DNA from: Acetobacter musti
GTDB lineage: Bacteria > Pseudomonadota > Alphaproteobacteria > Acetobacterales > Acetobacteraceae
Assembly: GCF_011516835.1 (NCBI RefSeq)
Contig: NZ_WOTB01000001.1
Coordinates: forward strand, 186,001-250,000
Reading direction: 5' to 3'
Length of the DNA: 64,000 nucleotides
This document shows positions 52,976-61,935 of this stretch, in pieces. A program made the translations under genes and the position numbers. Numbering within the stretch: the stretch's first letter is position 1; the number at the start of each line of letters is the position of its first letter. The notes below the pieces were generated by a model, which worked only from the letters and a program-made list of their open reading frames with translations, had not been told where the DNA came from and made no database searches.

Positions 52976-55411
52976 TTACTCGATGGGGACGCGGACGGTC
53001 ATGAGGGCGGAGAAGCCTGGTTCCACGTAATAGGTTGGCGCGCCGCCGGCGATGGTGCCGCCGAAGACGCCCGTGGTAGCTTTGGCGTTGTCGCTGTAGC
53101 CGTAGACGCCGGTTCTCTGGGTGGAATTGTTGATGTTGTTCAGGTTGACCTGGATGGACGGGCGGTTGAACACGACGAATTTCGGCAGTCTGTATCCGAG
53201 GATGACGCTGTTGGTGATGTAGCCGGGCATTTTTTCGTCGTTCATCAGTGTTGAATACTGTGAGCTGATATATTTGAGATTGACGCTGCCGAAGAAGGTG
53301 CCGTCATCGTAGGACAGACCGAGGCCGGCCTGGTAATGCGGGCTGGCGATCTGGGTTTTGCCGGCGGTGCGCAGATAGTCTGTCTGTCCGGCGCTGTTGA
53401 CGGTCTGCAGGTTGTTGTCCTGGCGGGCGTCGAGATAGGCGAAGGTGACGTAGGGGGTGAAGCGTCCCCAGAGCGGGGTTGTGCCGAGCTGGACATCGAC
53501 GCCGCGGCTGGTCTGTCCGCCGGCGTTGAATTCGCGCTGGACCTGGACGCCTTCCTGGTAGGTGTTGAGGGTGAGGAGGCGGTTGGTCATGTTCATGTTG
53601 AAGAACGAGACAGAGGCGACGATTTTGTCGCCGTTGTAGCGGTAACCGATTTCTTCCTTGATGGCGTACTGGGATTTCGGGGAGGTGGCGCCGGTTGTGA
53701 GGGCGCCGGTGGAGACGCTGTACTGCTGGGCGGTCGAACCCATGAAGGGCTGGCGGTAATCGCCTTCGGCGTTGATGTAGATCTGGTTGGCGCGGTCGAA
53801 ATTGTAGCGGGCGCCGAAGGAGGGCAGCGGGATGTTTTCGCTGATTCCCATGTGGGGCGTGGAGCCGGGGACATAGTTGTCAACGCCGCGCGTGACCATG
53901 ACGTCCTTGAATCCGGCGTTGATAATCAGCCGGTCTTTCAGCAGGCGCAGCGTGTCCATCACATAGGGCGCGTTGATCTGGTAGTGCAGGAAATAGTTGT
54001 CGTAGTAATACGGGTTTCCGTTTGGCAAGCGATAGTAATTGTAGGAGTGGCTGAGATCGGCGGGGTCGCCGGTTTCCTGGTTGACGAAGCCGACGGGGTC
54101 TTTCTCGCGCAGATTATAGTTTTCGTACCAGTAACCGAAGGTCAGGGTATTGTGGCCCTGGGTCCATGCGAGTTTCGAGTTGATGCCGCCGATATAGGTC
54201 GGGCCGCCGAAGCCGGTGGAGGCGAGGTATTGCTGCCCGTTCTGGGCGGTGCCGCCGGTCCCCTGGGCGAGGTTGATATCGACGCGCTGGTTGCCGAGGT
54301 AAGTCTGCCCCTGGGTCAGGGTTGTTCCGCCGGGACCCCAGCCGAAGCCGTACCAGAAATAGGGTGTGGTGTCCCAGGTCAGGTGCGGCGTGAGCACGAC
54401 GTGGGCGGGGGCGAGAACGGTGCCGCTGTAGAAAAGCGATGTCTGGTTCAGCTTGTAATAGGAGCCGTCATGGATGCCGCTGTAGGTGGCGTCCGGGTTG
54501 ACCCAGCGGGTCTGGCGCCATTCTTCCTGGGTTGGATAGTAATAATAGCCGTTCTTGTTGTTGTTGAAGACGGATTCGAGCGCGATGGTGCTGCCGTTAT
54601 TGAACGACTTGAGCAGTTTGAAGTCGACATGCTGCTTTTTCGCGATACCGGGGCCGCGCCAGAAATCCGTCGAGGCGTTTGAGTAGGAGACGAAGGCTCT
54701 GACGCCGGAATGGCCGATCTCGCCGCTGTCGAGCCTGATGAAGCCGCGATAAGTGTTGAAGGTGCCATAGGTGAAATCGACCTGGGCGCGGGCTTTTGCA
54801 GTCGGGTCCTTCATCTTTGTGTAAATAACGCCGCCTGTGGCGGATGTGACGGGGTCGTCGGTGGAGCTGGAGCCGGGGGTGATGGAGACCCGGTCCATGT
54901 TTTCGCTGTCGAGCATTTCCGCCTGGAATCGTCCGGCGCCCGGGGAGAGGGTCGGAGCGCCGTCGAGCACCCAGCCCATATCGTCGACGGTGAGGCCGCG
55001 GACCATGATGCCGTTGCTGAGGATTCCGGTCGGGTCCTGAGACATTGAGTTGACGCTTGGCATCATTGCCAGCAGGCCGACGACGTTGGAGGTGGGATTT
55101 TGTTTGGCAATGTAATCGGCGCTGACGGACTGGACGGAGCGGGTGTCATCGCGCCGCTGGAGCATACCGCCGCCGGACGAGATGCGCAGACGGGCGGAGG
55201 CGACGCGGATTTCTTCCGCTTTCGCACTTTCCATGGTGCTGACAGGGCGTTTTGGTGCGGGTGGCTTCTTTGCGGGGGATGCTGAAGCGGGTGTGGTGAG
55301 TTTCGCCGGGGGATGCCGGCGCGGGGCTGCTTCCGCCTTCTGGGTGGCGAGCAGGCCGAGCAGGGGGATGGCGAGTGCCGAGGTGGTGAGCAGCGCGCTT
55401 TTTTGACCCAT
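52976..55411 (-). CDS. TonB-dependent outer membrane receptor (LacI-regulated)
   Basis: 811 residues. Signal peptide (about 1-28), a Lys/Pro/Ala-rich stretch, the TonB-box-like AEEIRVASAR, a plug domain (SADYIAKQNPTSNVVGLLAMMP, NGIMVRGLTVDDMGWVLDGAP) and a long barrel rich in Tyr. Related to the unit-2 receptor. It has its own promoter with a LacI-type operator abutting the -10, identical to that of the downstream-encoded sugar-type ABC unit, so it is probably the outer-membrane entry for the same solute. Confidence 0.88.
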   Translation of the reverse strand: MGQKSALLTTSALAIPLLGLLATQKAEAAPRRHPPAKLTTPASASPAKKPPAPKRPVSTMESAKAEEIRVASARLRISSGGGMLQRRDDTRSVQSVSADYIAKQNPTSNVVGLLAMMPSVNSMSQDPTGILSNGIMVRGLTVDDMGWVLDGAPTLSPGAGRFQAEMLDSENMDRVSITPGSSSTDDPVTSATGGVIYTKMKDPTAKARAQVDFTYGTFNTYRGFIRLDSGEIGHSGVRAFVSYSNASTDFWRGPGIAKKQHVDFKLLKSFNNGSTIALESVFNNNKNGYYYYPTQEEWRQTRWVNPDATYSGIHDGSYYKLNQTSLFYSGTVLAPAHVVLTPHLTWDTTPYFWYGFGWGPGGTTLTQGQTYLGNQRVDINLAQGTGGTAQNGQQYLASTGFGGPTYIGGINSKLAWTQGHNTLTFGYWYENYNLREKDPVGFVNQETGDPADLSHSYNYYRLPNGNPYYYDNYFLHYQINAPYVMDTLRLLKDRLIINAGFKDVMVTRGVDNYVPGSTPHMGISENIPLPSFGARYNFDRANQIYINAEGDYRQPFMGSTAQQYSVSTGALTTGATSPKSQYAIKEEIGYRYNGDKIVASVSFFNMNMTNRLLTLNTYQEGVQVQREFNAGGQTSRGVDVQLGTTPLWGRFTPYVTFAYLDARQDNNLQTVNSAGQTDYLRTAGKTQIASPHYQAGLGLSYDDGTFFGSVNLKYISSQYSTLMNDEKMPGYITNSVILGYRLPKFVVFNRPSIQVNLNNINNSTQRTGVYGYSDNAKATTGVFGGTIAGGAPTYYVEPGFSALMTVRVPIE

Positions 55412-55511
55412 GGGTTGCCTCCGTAGAACGTGCGCGTCGTGGACAGGACATGATTTTTCGAGATCTTCCTGATCCGGCTGACGAATTGCGCAGGCCTTGT
55501 GATCGGGAGAG

Positions 55512-55525
55512 ATAAACCGGTTTAT
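55512..55525. promoter_or_regulatory. LacI-type operator of the TonB receptor
   Basis: ATAAACCGGTTTAT, a perfect 14-bp palindrome with central CG, the classic LacI-family form. It abuts the -10 element of the minus-strand promoter. The same 12-bp core recurs at 61763 beside lacI. Confidence 0.8.
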
Positions 55526-55554
55526 TTAATAGGTGGCGGAAAGATCGCCGTCAA
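55526..55554 (-). promoter_or_regulatory. Promoter of the LacI-regulated TonB receptor
   Basis: On the minus strand TTGACG (55554-55549), 17 bp spacer, TATTAA (55531-55526), about 115 bp before the start codon at 55411. Good sigma-70 match; operator follows at once. Confidence 0.7.
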
Positions 55555-55677
55555 TATATTTCGTTATCGTTATTAAAAGAATGATACGGTCTGAAATGGC
55601 GTGGAACCGGTGGTGAGGAGATGAGTCAGGTGCGGAAAAGTGCTGATAAACCGGCGGGCTGATGGAACGGGCCGGGG

Positions 55678-56826
55678 TTATCCCGGAATGCCGGGACAGG
55701 CTGAGAAAAATTCGATGCAGTCTCTGTAGAGATGCGTGGCGGTCAGGAGAGAGTCGACCGGGCAGTATTCGTCCGTCTGGTGGGCGATATCGGGCTCGCC
55801 GGGACCGATGATGACGGCGGGCGCATTGCCGAAAGCCGGTGACAGGATGGCGGCATCTGTGAAATAGGGCACTGTGACGACGCCCCGGTCGGGGATGCCG
55901 TGACGGGTGGCTACTGTCCGGACGGCCTGCACGAAGGGATTATCGGGCGGGGCGACGACGGGCGGGATGTTGAGGCGGGTCTGCAGGGACAGGGCGTCGC
56001 ACAGGCAGGTTCTGATCGTGCCGCCGATGCGGCTGTGTGTGGCGGGGCTGCTGGTCCGGGCGTCGACGGTGAAACTGGCTCTGTCGGGGACGGAGTTGAT
56101 GTTCATGCCGCCATGAAAGGTTCCGATACAGACGGTTGTTTTCCCGAGGATCGGGTCGTCTTCTCCGAGATCGGCGGCGCGGATGCGGGTGATGGCGTCG
56201 GTGGCATGATAGATGGCGTTCACGCCGAATTCCGGCATGGCGGCGTGGGCGGTGCGGCCTTCAGCGGTGCATTCGAACCAGGCGACGCCTTTATGGCCGA
56301 GCACGGGGTAATTGCGGGTGGATTCACCGATCAGCAGGCCAATGAAGGTGCAGCCGGCGAGAAGGGAATCGGAGATGAGGGCGGATGCGCCCTCGCAGCC
56401 GGTTTCCTCGCCGCCGGTCAGGATGATGGTGACGTCGGGACAGGTCCCGGTTTCGGCGTGATGGCGGGCGCAGGCGGCGATGAAGGCGGCGATGCCGCCT
56501 TTCATGTCCGAGCTGCCGCGACCATAGATGCGGCCATCGGCGATTTCGCCGGAGAAGGGCGGGTGTGTCCATGTGCCGCCGCCGAGCGGGACGGTATCGA
56601 GGTGGCCGGAAAAGCCGAGATTATTACCCGGCTGTTTGCCGGGTGGTCTGGCGACGAGGTTTACCCGGCGTTCACCGAAGCCGTGCGTGGTGACGTCGAA
56701 CCCGATGCCGGTGAGGATTTCCGCGCAGAGTTCCGCGCAGGCGGCTTCGTCGCCGGGCGGATTGATGCTGGGAATCCGGATCAGGTCCTGAAGAAGTCTG
56801 ACGGGATCGGTGTGGTTTCCGGTCAT
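55678..56826 (-). CDS. M20-family metallo-deacylase/peptidase (ArgE/DapE type)
   Basis: 382 residues from the ATG at 56826 (MTGNHTDPVRLLQDLIRIPS). Zinc ligands are visible: His/Asp in LGFSGHLDTVPLG, the Asp in GRGSSDMKGGIAAF, and the catalytic Glu-Glu in LTGGEETGCEGA. The dimerisation insert (about 180-295) contains GHKGVAWFECTAEGRTAHAAMP. These enzymes cleave N-acyl groups or short peptides. Last gene of the ABC/PTE unit, five bases after the GATase1-like gene, so it may deacylate the imported compound. Confidence 0.86.
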   Translation of the reverse strand: MTGNHTDPVRLLQDLIRIPSINPPGDEAACAELCAEILTGIGFDVTTHGFGERRVNLVARPPGKQPGNNLGFSGHLDTVPLGGGTWTHPPFSGEIADGRIYGRGSSDMKGGIAAFIAACARHHAETGTCPDVTIILTGGEETGCEGASALISDSLLAGCTFIGLLIGESTRNYPVLGHKGVAWFECTAEGRTAHAAMPEFGVNAIYHATDAITRIRAADLGEDDPILGKTTVCIGTFHGGMNINSVPDRASFTVDARTSSPATHSRIGGTIRTCLCDALSLQTRLNIPPVVAPPDNPFVQAVRTVATRHGIPDRGVVTVPYFTDAAILSPAFGNAPAVIIGPGEPDIAHQTDEYCPVDSLLTATHLYRDCIEFFSACPGIPG

Positions 56827-56831
56827 GCGGT

Positions 56832-57596
56832 TCAGCCCCGTGTTGTCAGCCAGTCGAGACAGTTGACCCAGAGGGTTCTGTAGCCGGGCCATGCGAGGTA
56901 GTCGTCGGGCATCCAGTGGGCGGACATGTCGCTGGTCCAGACGAGCGAGCGGCTGTTGCCCATGTCGCGCGCGGCGATGAGAGGGTGGTCATCTTCGCCG
57001 ACGGTGGCGACGAGTGTTGCGTCCGGATGCAGGACGACCTCGTTGTAGCCGAGCAGGACCGGCCAGGTGTCGGGCAGGCCTGAGGCGACGGGGTGTGTGG
57101 CGCTGACGACTTTGACGGCGCTGCCTTCGGGGGTTTCCTGACGGTCGTCATAGGGGAGGCAGGTGACGGGCAGGAGTTTTTCGACCGGTGTGTTACGGTA
57201 ACGGGCCTGTCCGTTGACGCCCTGGAAGCTGAGATAGCCGCCGACCATCATGATGGAGCCGCCGTTTTTCACATATTCGGCGATGACTTTCAGGCGGTTG
57301 GGGAAGGTTTTGCTGTGCAGCCAGGTGTCGGGGTGGATCAGCAGGGTATTGGCGCCGACATCGGAGAGGATGATGGCGGCGTATTGCGCGAGGTCTTCCG
57401 CCTTTGCCGGGAACTGGCTCTGGGCGATTTCAGACGGCATATGGGTGATGTCGTAGGCGGTGTCGCTCATGGCCTTGAGGAAGTTGACGGCACCGTTATG
57501 GGCGGTGGTGGTGAAGAACTGGTCAAATCCCTTGGCGTGGCTGGCGGAGCTGATCCAGGACTCGCCGACGAGGAGGATTTTCTTTTTCTCGGACAC
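56832..57596 (-). CDS. GATase1-like (PF07090-type) protein of unknown function
   Basis: 254 residues from a GTG at 57596 with AAGGA at nine bases; an upstream in-frame ATG at 57632 is less likely. ILLVGESWISSASHAKGFDQF, LSDVGANTLLIHPDTW and GGSIMMVGGYLSFQG match the glutamine-amidotransferase-like domain that lacks a clear catalytic Cys at the nucleophile elbow (SDVGAN), so an amidotransferase reaction is doubtful. The family is often encoded with sugar-type ABC transporters and hydrolases. Function unknown; context points to catabolism. Confidence 0.75.
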   Translation of the reverse strand: MSEKKKILLVGESWISSASHAKGFDQFFTTTAHNGAVNFLKAMSDTAYDITHMPSEIAQSQFPAKAEDLAQYAAIILSDVGANTLLIHPDTWLHSKTFPNRLKVIAEYVKNGGSIMMVGGYLSFQGVNGQARYRNTPVEKLLPVTCLPYDDRQETPEGSAVKVVSATHPVASGLPDTWPVLLGYNEVVLHPDATLVATVGEDDHPLIAARDMGNSRSLVWTSDMSAHWMPDDYLAWPGYRTLWVNCLDWLTTRG

Positions 57597-57616
57597 TGGG
57601 TTTTCCTTTTTCGGGG

Positions 57617-58828
57617 TTATCTTCCGCCACACATGGCTCGCCGGGGGTTGGTGACGAGCAGCTGTTCGATGTCGCGATCCTGCAGCCCGTATCGTTTCAG
57701 GCGGGGCACGAAGTGACGGAGGATGTATCCATATCCGTGGCCGCCGTAGCGGGTGAGCATGCTTTTCAGGAACACGTCGTGGGAGACGAGGACTTTCTTT
57801 CCGTATCCCCGTTCGAACAGGCGTGTGATGGCTGTGGCGTTTTCATCATCGGACGGGCACTGGGCGTCTTCTTCCGGGTAATAATACGACATGGAGATCA
57901 TGTCGTATTCGAGCCAGGCGCCGCGGTCGGCGAGACTGTGCTGGTAGTCCGGGTCTGAAAAACTCGGGTTCATGTGACAGAGGATCACATGACTGAGGTC
58001 CGCTCCCTCTTCTTCCGCGATATCGAGCACGGTATGGGCGACGCGCATCCAGGCGGGAAGATGAACGGAAAGGGGGACGGTGGTGACGGCCGAGGCGATG
58101 GCGGCGGCGCGCAGGACTTTCTCCTCGTCTTTCGTCATGACGGAGGAGATGCCGATTTCGCCGATGATGCCAGCGAGGATGCGGGGGGCCCTGTCTTCTT
58201 CTGATCCGCCTTCTTCCGGTCCGTTTTCTTCTGATCCGTCCGGTCCGGCGCCGCCGACATCGCGGATGATGCGGCGGGCGAGCTGGTCGGTGCTTTCCGG
58301 ATGGACGTAACCGGGGTGGGAGGGCTGGAGGTAATATCCGGCGCCCATGACGATGTTCAGGCCGGTCTCCTGTGAGATTTTCCGCAATGTGGCGGGGTCG
58401 CGGCCGATGCCGACATTGGTGGGATCGACGACGGTGCGGCCATCCAGATCGTGGAATTTCTTCAGCTCTTCAGTGGCGAGTTCCGCATTGTCGAGCATGC
58501 AGTTGTCGCGGTTGCCGAGCGGGTTCATCGCGATTTCGCCGAGCATGTCCATGGCCAGCGGGCGCATGGCCCAGGAGGAGTGGCAGGGGCAGGCGGGGCC
58601 GGAGAGACCTGACGTTTCGGGAGATGCGGTCCATTTCTTCGAGGCGTCGAGCAGGATGTGCTCATGCATGAGGGTGACGCCCATCTCATCGGGGGTGATG
58701 GGGCCGCTGACGGTCATGACGCGGCCGCTGGCGACGCCGACGGAACCCGGAGGCGGGGTGTCTGTTGCCGGGGTAGTCGTTGCCGGCGCGGTCGTGCCTG
58801 GGGTGTTCGGGGAGGGTTCAGTTGTCAT
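57617..58828 (-). CDS. Phosphotriesterase-family metallohydrolase
   Basis: 403 residues. Binuclear-metal ligands: HxH in VTLMHEHIL, a bridging Glu in IIGEIGIS in place of the carboxylated Lys of true phosphotriesterases, His in LSVHLPAW, His in VILCHMNPSF and Asp in VLVSHDVFLK. The Glu variant marks the Php/cog1735-type lactonase or amidohydrolase group. Oddities are a Thr/Pro-rich N-terminus (about 1-30) and an acidic, repetitive insert (EENGPEEGGSEED, about 200-212) encoded by imperfect tandem DNA repeats. It overlaps the permease gene by eleven bases. Confidence 0.85.
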   Translation of the reverse strand: MTTEPSPNTPGTTAPATTTPATDTPPPGSVGVASGRVMTVSGPITPDEMGVTLMHEHILLDASKKWTASPETSGLSGPACPCHSSWAMRPLAMDMLGEIAMNPLGNRDNCMLDNAELATEELKKFHDLDGRTVVDPTNVGIGRDPATLRKISQETGLNIVMGAGYYLQPSHPGYVHPESTDQLARRIIRDVGGAGPDGSEENGPEEGGSEEDRAPRILAGIIGEIGISSVMTKDEEKVLRAAAIASAVTTVPLSVHLPAWMRVAHTVLDIAEEEGADLSHVILCHMNPSFSDPDYQHSLADRGAWLEYDMISMSYYYPEEDAQCPSDDENATAITRLFERGYGKKVLVSHDVFLKSMLTRYGGHGYGYILRHFVPRLKRYGLQDRDIEQLLVTNPRRAMCGGR

Positions 58829-59906
58829 CGCCGTTTTTCCTGATTCCGAAGAGATCGCGTCCTTTGAGGCTCATATTGATCCAGATGGCGCCGATGGTGA
58901 TGAGGCCGGTGAAGATCTGGGTCAGGAACGGGGAGACGTGGGCGAGGATGAGGCCGTTTTTCAGGCAGGCGAGGGTGAGGATGCCGAGGGCGGAGCCAAT
59001 GACGGTGCCGTAGCCGCCGGTGAGGCTGGTGCCGCCGAGGACGACGGCGGCGATGACATCGAGTTCGAAGCCGACGCCGATATTGGAGGAGGCGCTGCCG
59101 AGCCGTCCGGTCATGAGGATGCCGGAGAGGGCGGCGGCGAGGCCGCTGAGGGCGTAGACGGTCAGCGAGATGCGGCGGACGTTGACGCCTGTGCGGCGCA
59201 CGCCTTCCTGGTTCGAGCCGATGCCGGTGATGTAACGCCCGAAACGGGTGCGGTGGAGGGTGATGCTGCCGGCGGCGACGCAGGCGAGCATGATGAGGGC
59301 GGGGACCGGGACGGGTCCGATCCAGCCGCGTCCGGGCCATTCGAGCAGAGGGGCGTTTTCGGGCAGGGGGAGGGAGTAGCCCTGGGCGATGAGGAGGGAG
59401 AGTCCACGAAAAACGGACATGGTGGCGAGGGTGACGATGAAGGGGGCCATGCCGACGCGGGTGATGAGGAGGCCGTTGGCGGTTCCGGCGACCGTGCCGG
59501 CGAGCAGGGCGCCGGCGAGGGCGAAGGCGGGCGGGAGGTGCCAGAAGGTGGCGAGGACGGCCATGGTGATGCCGCTGAACGCGGCGACGGCGCCGATGGA
59601 GAGGTCGATCCCGCCGGTGGTGATGACGAGGGTCATGGCGGTGGCGGAGATGAAGGCGGCGGCGTTCTGGCGGAGGATGGTCAGGAGGTTGGTGACGGAC
59701 AGGAAAGAGGGCGCGCAGAGGGAGAAGGTCAGTACGCAGACGAGCAGCAGGCAGAGCACGCTGGCGAGGCCTGGCTGTCTTTCGAACAGGAGGGCGATGG
59801 CGTGAAGCGGGCTGGTCTGTGTGCGTGCGGGGGTTTTCTGCGGCGTTGGGGAGGATGTTGCGGGCATGGAATTCCCGGAAGCGGAATCAGTGTGCGGAAC
59901 GGGCAT
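58818..59906 (-). CDS. Ribose-type ABC transporter permease
   Basis: 362 residues, about ten membrane helices, of the RbsC/BPD_transp_2 family: LVITTGGIDLSIGAVAAFSGI, NGLLITRVGMAPFIVTLATMSVFRG and FELDVIAAVVLGGTSLTGGYGTVIG are the classic segments. It imports a sugar or sugar-like solute. It overlaps the ATPase gene by 20 bases. The first 30 residues are Pro/Ser/Thr-rich; a later start is possible. Confidence 0.88.
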   Translation of the reverse strand: MPVPHTDSASGNSMPATSSPTPQKTPARTQTSPLHAIALLFERQPGLASVLCLLLVCVLTFSLCAPSFLSVTNLLTILRQNAAAFISATAMTLVITTGGIDLSIGAVAAFSGITMAVLATFWHLPPAFALAGALLAGTVAGTANGLLITRVGMAPFIVTLATMSVFRGLSLLIAQGYSLPLPENAPLLEWPGRGWIGPVPVPALIMLACVAAGSITLHRTRFGRYITGIGSNQEGVRRTGVNVRRISLTVYALSGLAAALSGILMTGRLGSASSNIGVGFELDVIAAVVLGGTSLTGGYGTVIGSALGILTLACLKNGLILAHVSPFLTQIFTGLITIGAIWINMSLKGRDLFGIRKNGDDN

Positions 59907-60654
59907 GGAAACGCTCTCCCACGATGAGATCGACGAGTTCTCCGATGCTGGTTTCGCCGATATGGCGTTCCGCGGCGACGACGCCGTTGCGGATGACGGC
60001 GATGCGGTCGCAGACGTGGAAGAGGTCCTGGAGCCGGTGGGTGATGAGGATGATGGTGACGCCCTGGTCGCGGAGTTTTGTAATCAGGCTGAGCACGGCT
60101 TCGACTTCCATGACGGCGAGGGCGGCGGTGGGTTCGTCGAGGATGAGCACGCGGGGGCTGAAGGCGGCGGCGCGGGCGATGGCGATGGCCTGACGCTGGC
60201 CGCCGGACAGGCTTTCGACGCGGGCGTGGGTGTCGCGGATGACGACGCCGAGGCCCTGGAGCATTTCGGCGGCCCGGCTGTGCATCGTTTCTGTATCCAG
60301 CAGGGGAATTCCGAGGACGCGGCGTGTGGGCTCGCGGCCCATGAACAGGTTGCCGGCGACGTCGATGGTGCCGCACAGGGACAGGTCCTGATAGACCATG
60401 TGCACGCCGGCATCCTGGGCGTCACGCGGGGACGTGAAGTGGCGGGGCTGTCCGTCGATGAGAATTTCGCCGCCGCTGGGAGCGAGGGCGCCGGACAGGA
60501 TTTTTGTGAGGGTGGATTTGCCGGCGCCGTTATCGCCGAGGAGGCCGAGGACTTCGCCGCGACCGAGTGTCAGAGTCACGCCACGTAAAGGCTGGATGGC
60601 GCCGAAACGGCGGGTAATGCCGCGCATTTCGACGGCGGGGGGCTGGCTGGTCAT
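59887..60654 (-). CDS. Ribose-type ABC transporter ATPase, single domain
   Basis: 255 residues from the ATG at 60654, which overlaps the SBP stop (ATGA). Walker A GDNGAGKSTLTKILSG, signature LSGGQRQAIAIARA, Walker B VLILDEPTAALAVMEVE and switch His in LITHRLQDL. Most ribose-type importers have a fused double ATPase of about 500 residues (RbsA); this one has a single domain like FrcA-type proteins, so it should act as a homodimer. The longer frame starting at 60888 overlaps the SBP gene and is rejected. Confidence 0.88.
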   Translation of the reverse strand: MTSQPPAVEMRGITRRFGAIQPLRGVTLTLGRGEVLGLLGDNGAGKSTLTKILSGALAPSGGEILIDGQPRHFTSPRDAQDAGVHMVYQDLSLCGTIDVAGNLFMGREPTRRVLGIPLLDTETMHSRAAEMLQGLGVVIRDTHARVESLSGGQRQAIAIARAAAFSPRVLILDEPTAALAVMEVEAVLSLITKLRDQGVTIILITHRLQDLFHVCDRIAVIRNGVVAAERHIGETSIGELVDLIVGERFHARSAH

Positions 60655-61700
60655 GGCTGTCTGATCATGGTTGTGCGGATGCGGTCCGTTGGGGTGACAG
60701 AGGCCACGAGGGTGCGGGGGGTGACGATGGTGGCGGGCACGGTGATGTCGTGCGGGGCGGGGGTATTTGTGAGCCAGTCGCGGGCGGCGTTTACGGCGGC
60801 TTCGCCCATGCCGACGGTGTCCTGGACGGCGGTGGCGAGGACGGTTCCGTTGCGGAGGCCGCGCGCGATTTCGGGGGACATGTCCCATCCGGCGAGGTGG
60901 ACAGGTTTGCGGGGCGGGCTGGTCTGCAGGGCGGAGAGGGCGCCGATCATGGCCGGTTCGCCGGTGGCGTAGATGAGGTCGAGTTCCGGGGCGGCGGCGA
61001 GCAGGTCCTCGGCTGCGGTCTGGGCTGAATCGAGGATATTCTGACCGTCAACGAAGCCGGCGACATGGAGGGAGGGGGCCTGTTTTTTCATGGCGTCGAG
61101 GAAGCCGTTGCAGCGGAGGGTCTGGATATAGGAGCTGGTGGCGCCGACGATACCGATGCTGGCCGGCGGGGTGTGGCCGGGCTGCAGCAGGGCGTCGAGC
61201 AGGCGGGCGGCGGTGCTGATGTTATCGACGCCGATCTGGGCGATGGTTTTTCCGGTGACGATGGCGTCGATGGCGATGACGGGCACGCCGGAGCGGGCTG
61301 CGGTGCTGATGGCGTCGCGGACGCCGTAGACGTCGATGGCGCAGAGGAGGATGGCGCTGACGTTCTGTTCCGCGTAATTCTCGATGGCGTCGGACTGGGC
61401 GACGGGGCTGTTGTCGGCGTCGAACACGGAGAGGGTGTAGCCGAGCTGATCGCACCGGCTTCGGACGCCGCGCGTGATTTCATTGAAGTATTGCGAGGAC
61501 TCCGTGGTCTGGACGAGGGCGATGCGGACGGGGTTTGTCTGCGCGGCTCCCGGCCGGGGGATGCTGAACTGTGCTGTGCCGGTAGTCGTGCGGGCGTCCA
61601 GGCCGGCGGCTGTTCCGGCATGGGCGGCGCGGGCGCGCGCGGCTGGCAGGCACAGGGTGAGTGCGCCGCAGATCAGTTTTCTTCGATGCACGGTCAGCAT
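60651..61700 (-). CDS. Ribose-type periplasmic binding protein
   Basis: 349 residues of the Peripla_BP_4 (RbsB) family. The N-terminal 25 residues are a signal peptide (RRKLICGALTLCLPAARARA). Then IALVQTTESSQYFNEITRGV, AILLCAIDVYGVRDAI, GVPVIAIDAIV and LIYATGEPAMIGALSAL. It delivers a sugar or related solute to the permease. First gene of the operon, divergent from lacI and 63 bp from the operator. Confidence 0.86.
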   Translation of the reverse strand: MLTVHRRKLICGALTLCLPAARARAAHAGTAAGLDARTTTGTAQFSIPRPGAAQTNPVRIALVQTTESSQYFNEITRGVRSRCDQLGYTLSVFDADNSPVAQSDAIENYAEQNVSAILLCAIDVYGVRDAISTAARSGVPVIAIDAIVTGKTIAQIGVDNISTAARLLDALLQPGHTPPASIGIVGATSSYIQTLRCNGFLDAMKKQAPSLHVAGFVDGQNILDSAQTAAEDLLAAAPELDLIYATGEPAMIGALSALQTSPPRKPVHLAGWDMSPEIARGLRNGTVLATAVQDTVGMGEAAVNAARDWLTNTPAPHDITVPATIVTPRTLVASVTPTDRIRTTMIRQP

Positions 61701-61762
61701 GGCATCCGGGGCGGGGTTCCTGAGCAGGGCGACGGGTCCGGGTATCCCCGTTCGGGTGTTTG

Positions 61763-61774
61763 TAAACCGGTTTA
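61763..61774. promoter_or_regulatory. LacI-type operator between lacI and the ABC unit
   Basis: TAAACCGGTTTA, a perfect 12-bp palindrome identical to the core at 55512. A second, degenerate site (AAACGGATAAACGG) lies at 61783-61796, and a minus-strand -35-like TTGACA is at 61815-61810. Confidence 0.75.
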
Positions 61775-61935
61775 TCTGATGAAAACGGATAAACGGATGT
61801 GGGTTCTGTTGTCAAGCCGAAATGGAAAGGCGCGGCATGTGTCTTGCGGTATTTGTCTGCGCGGAGATTGATCATTACAATGGAAGACGCAGTGGCGGAG
61901 TTTTCACGCCCTGGGCCTGAAGGTGCCGGACGCTG

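Noticed and set aside
56832-57596. Glutamine amidotransferase activity for the GATase1-like protein
   Set aside because: The expected nucleophile Cys is not present at the elbow (SDVGAN), so only the fold assignment is kept.
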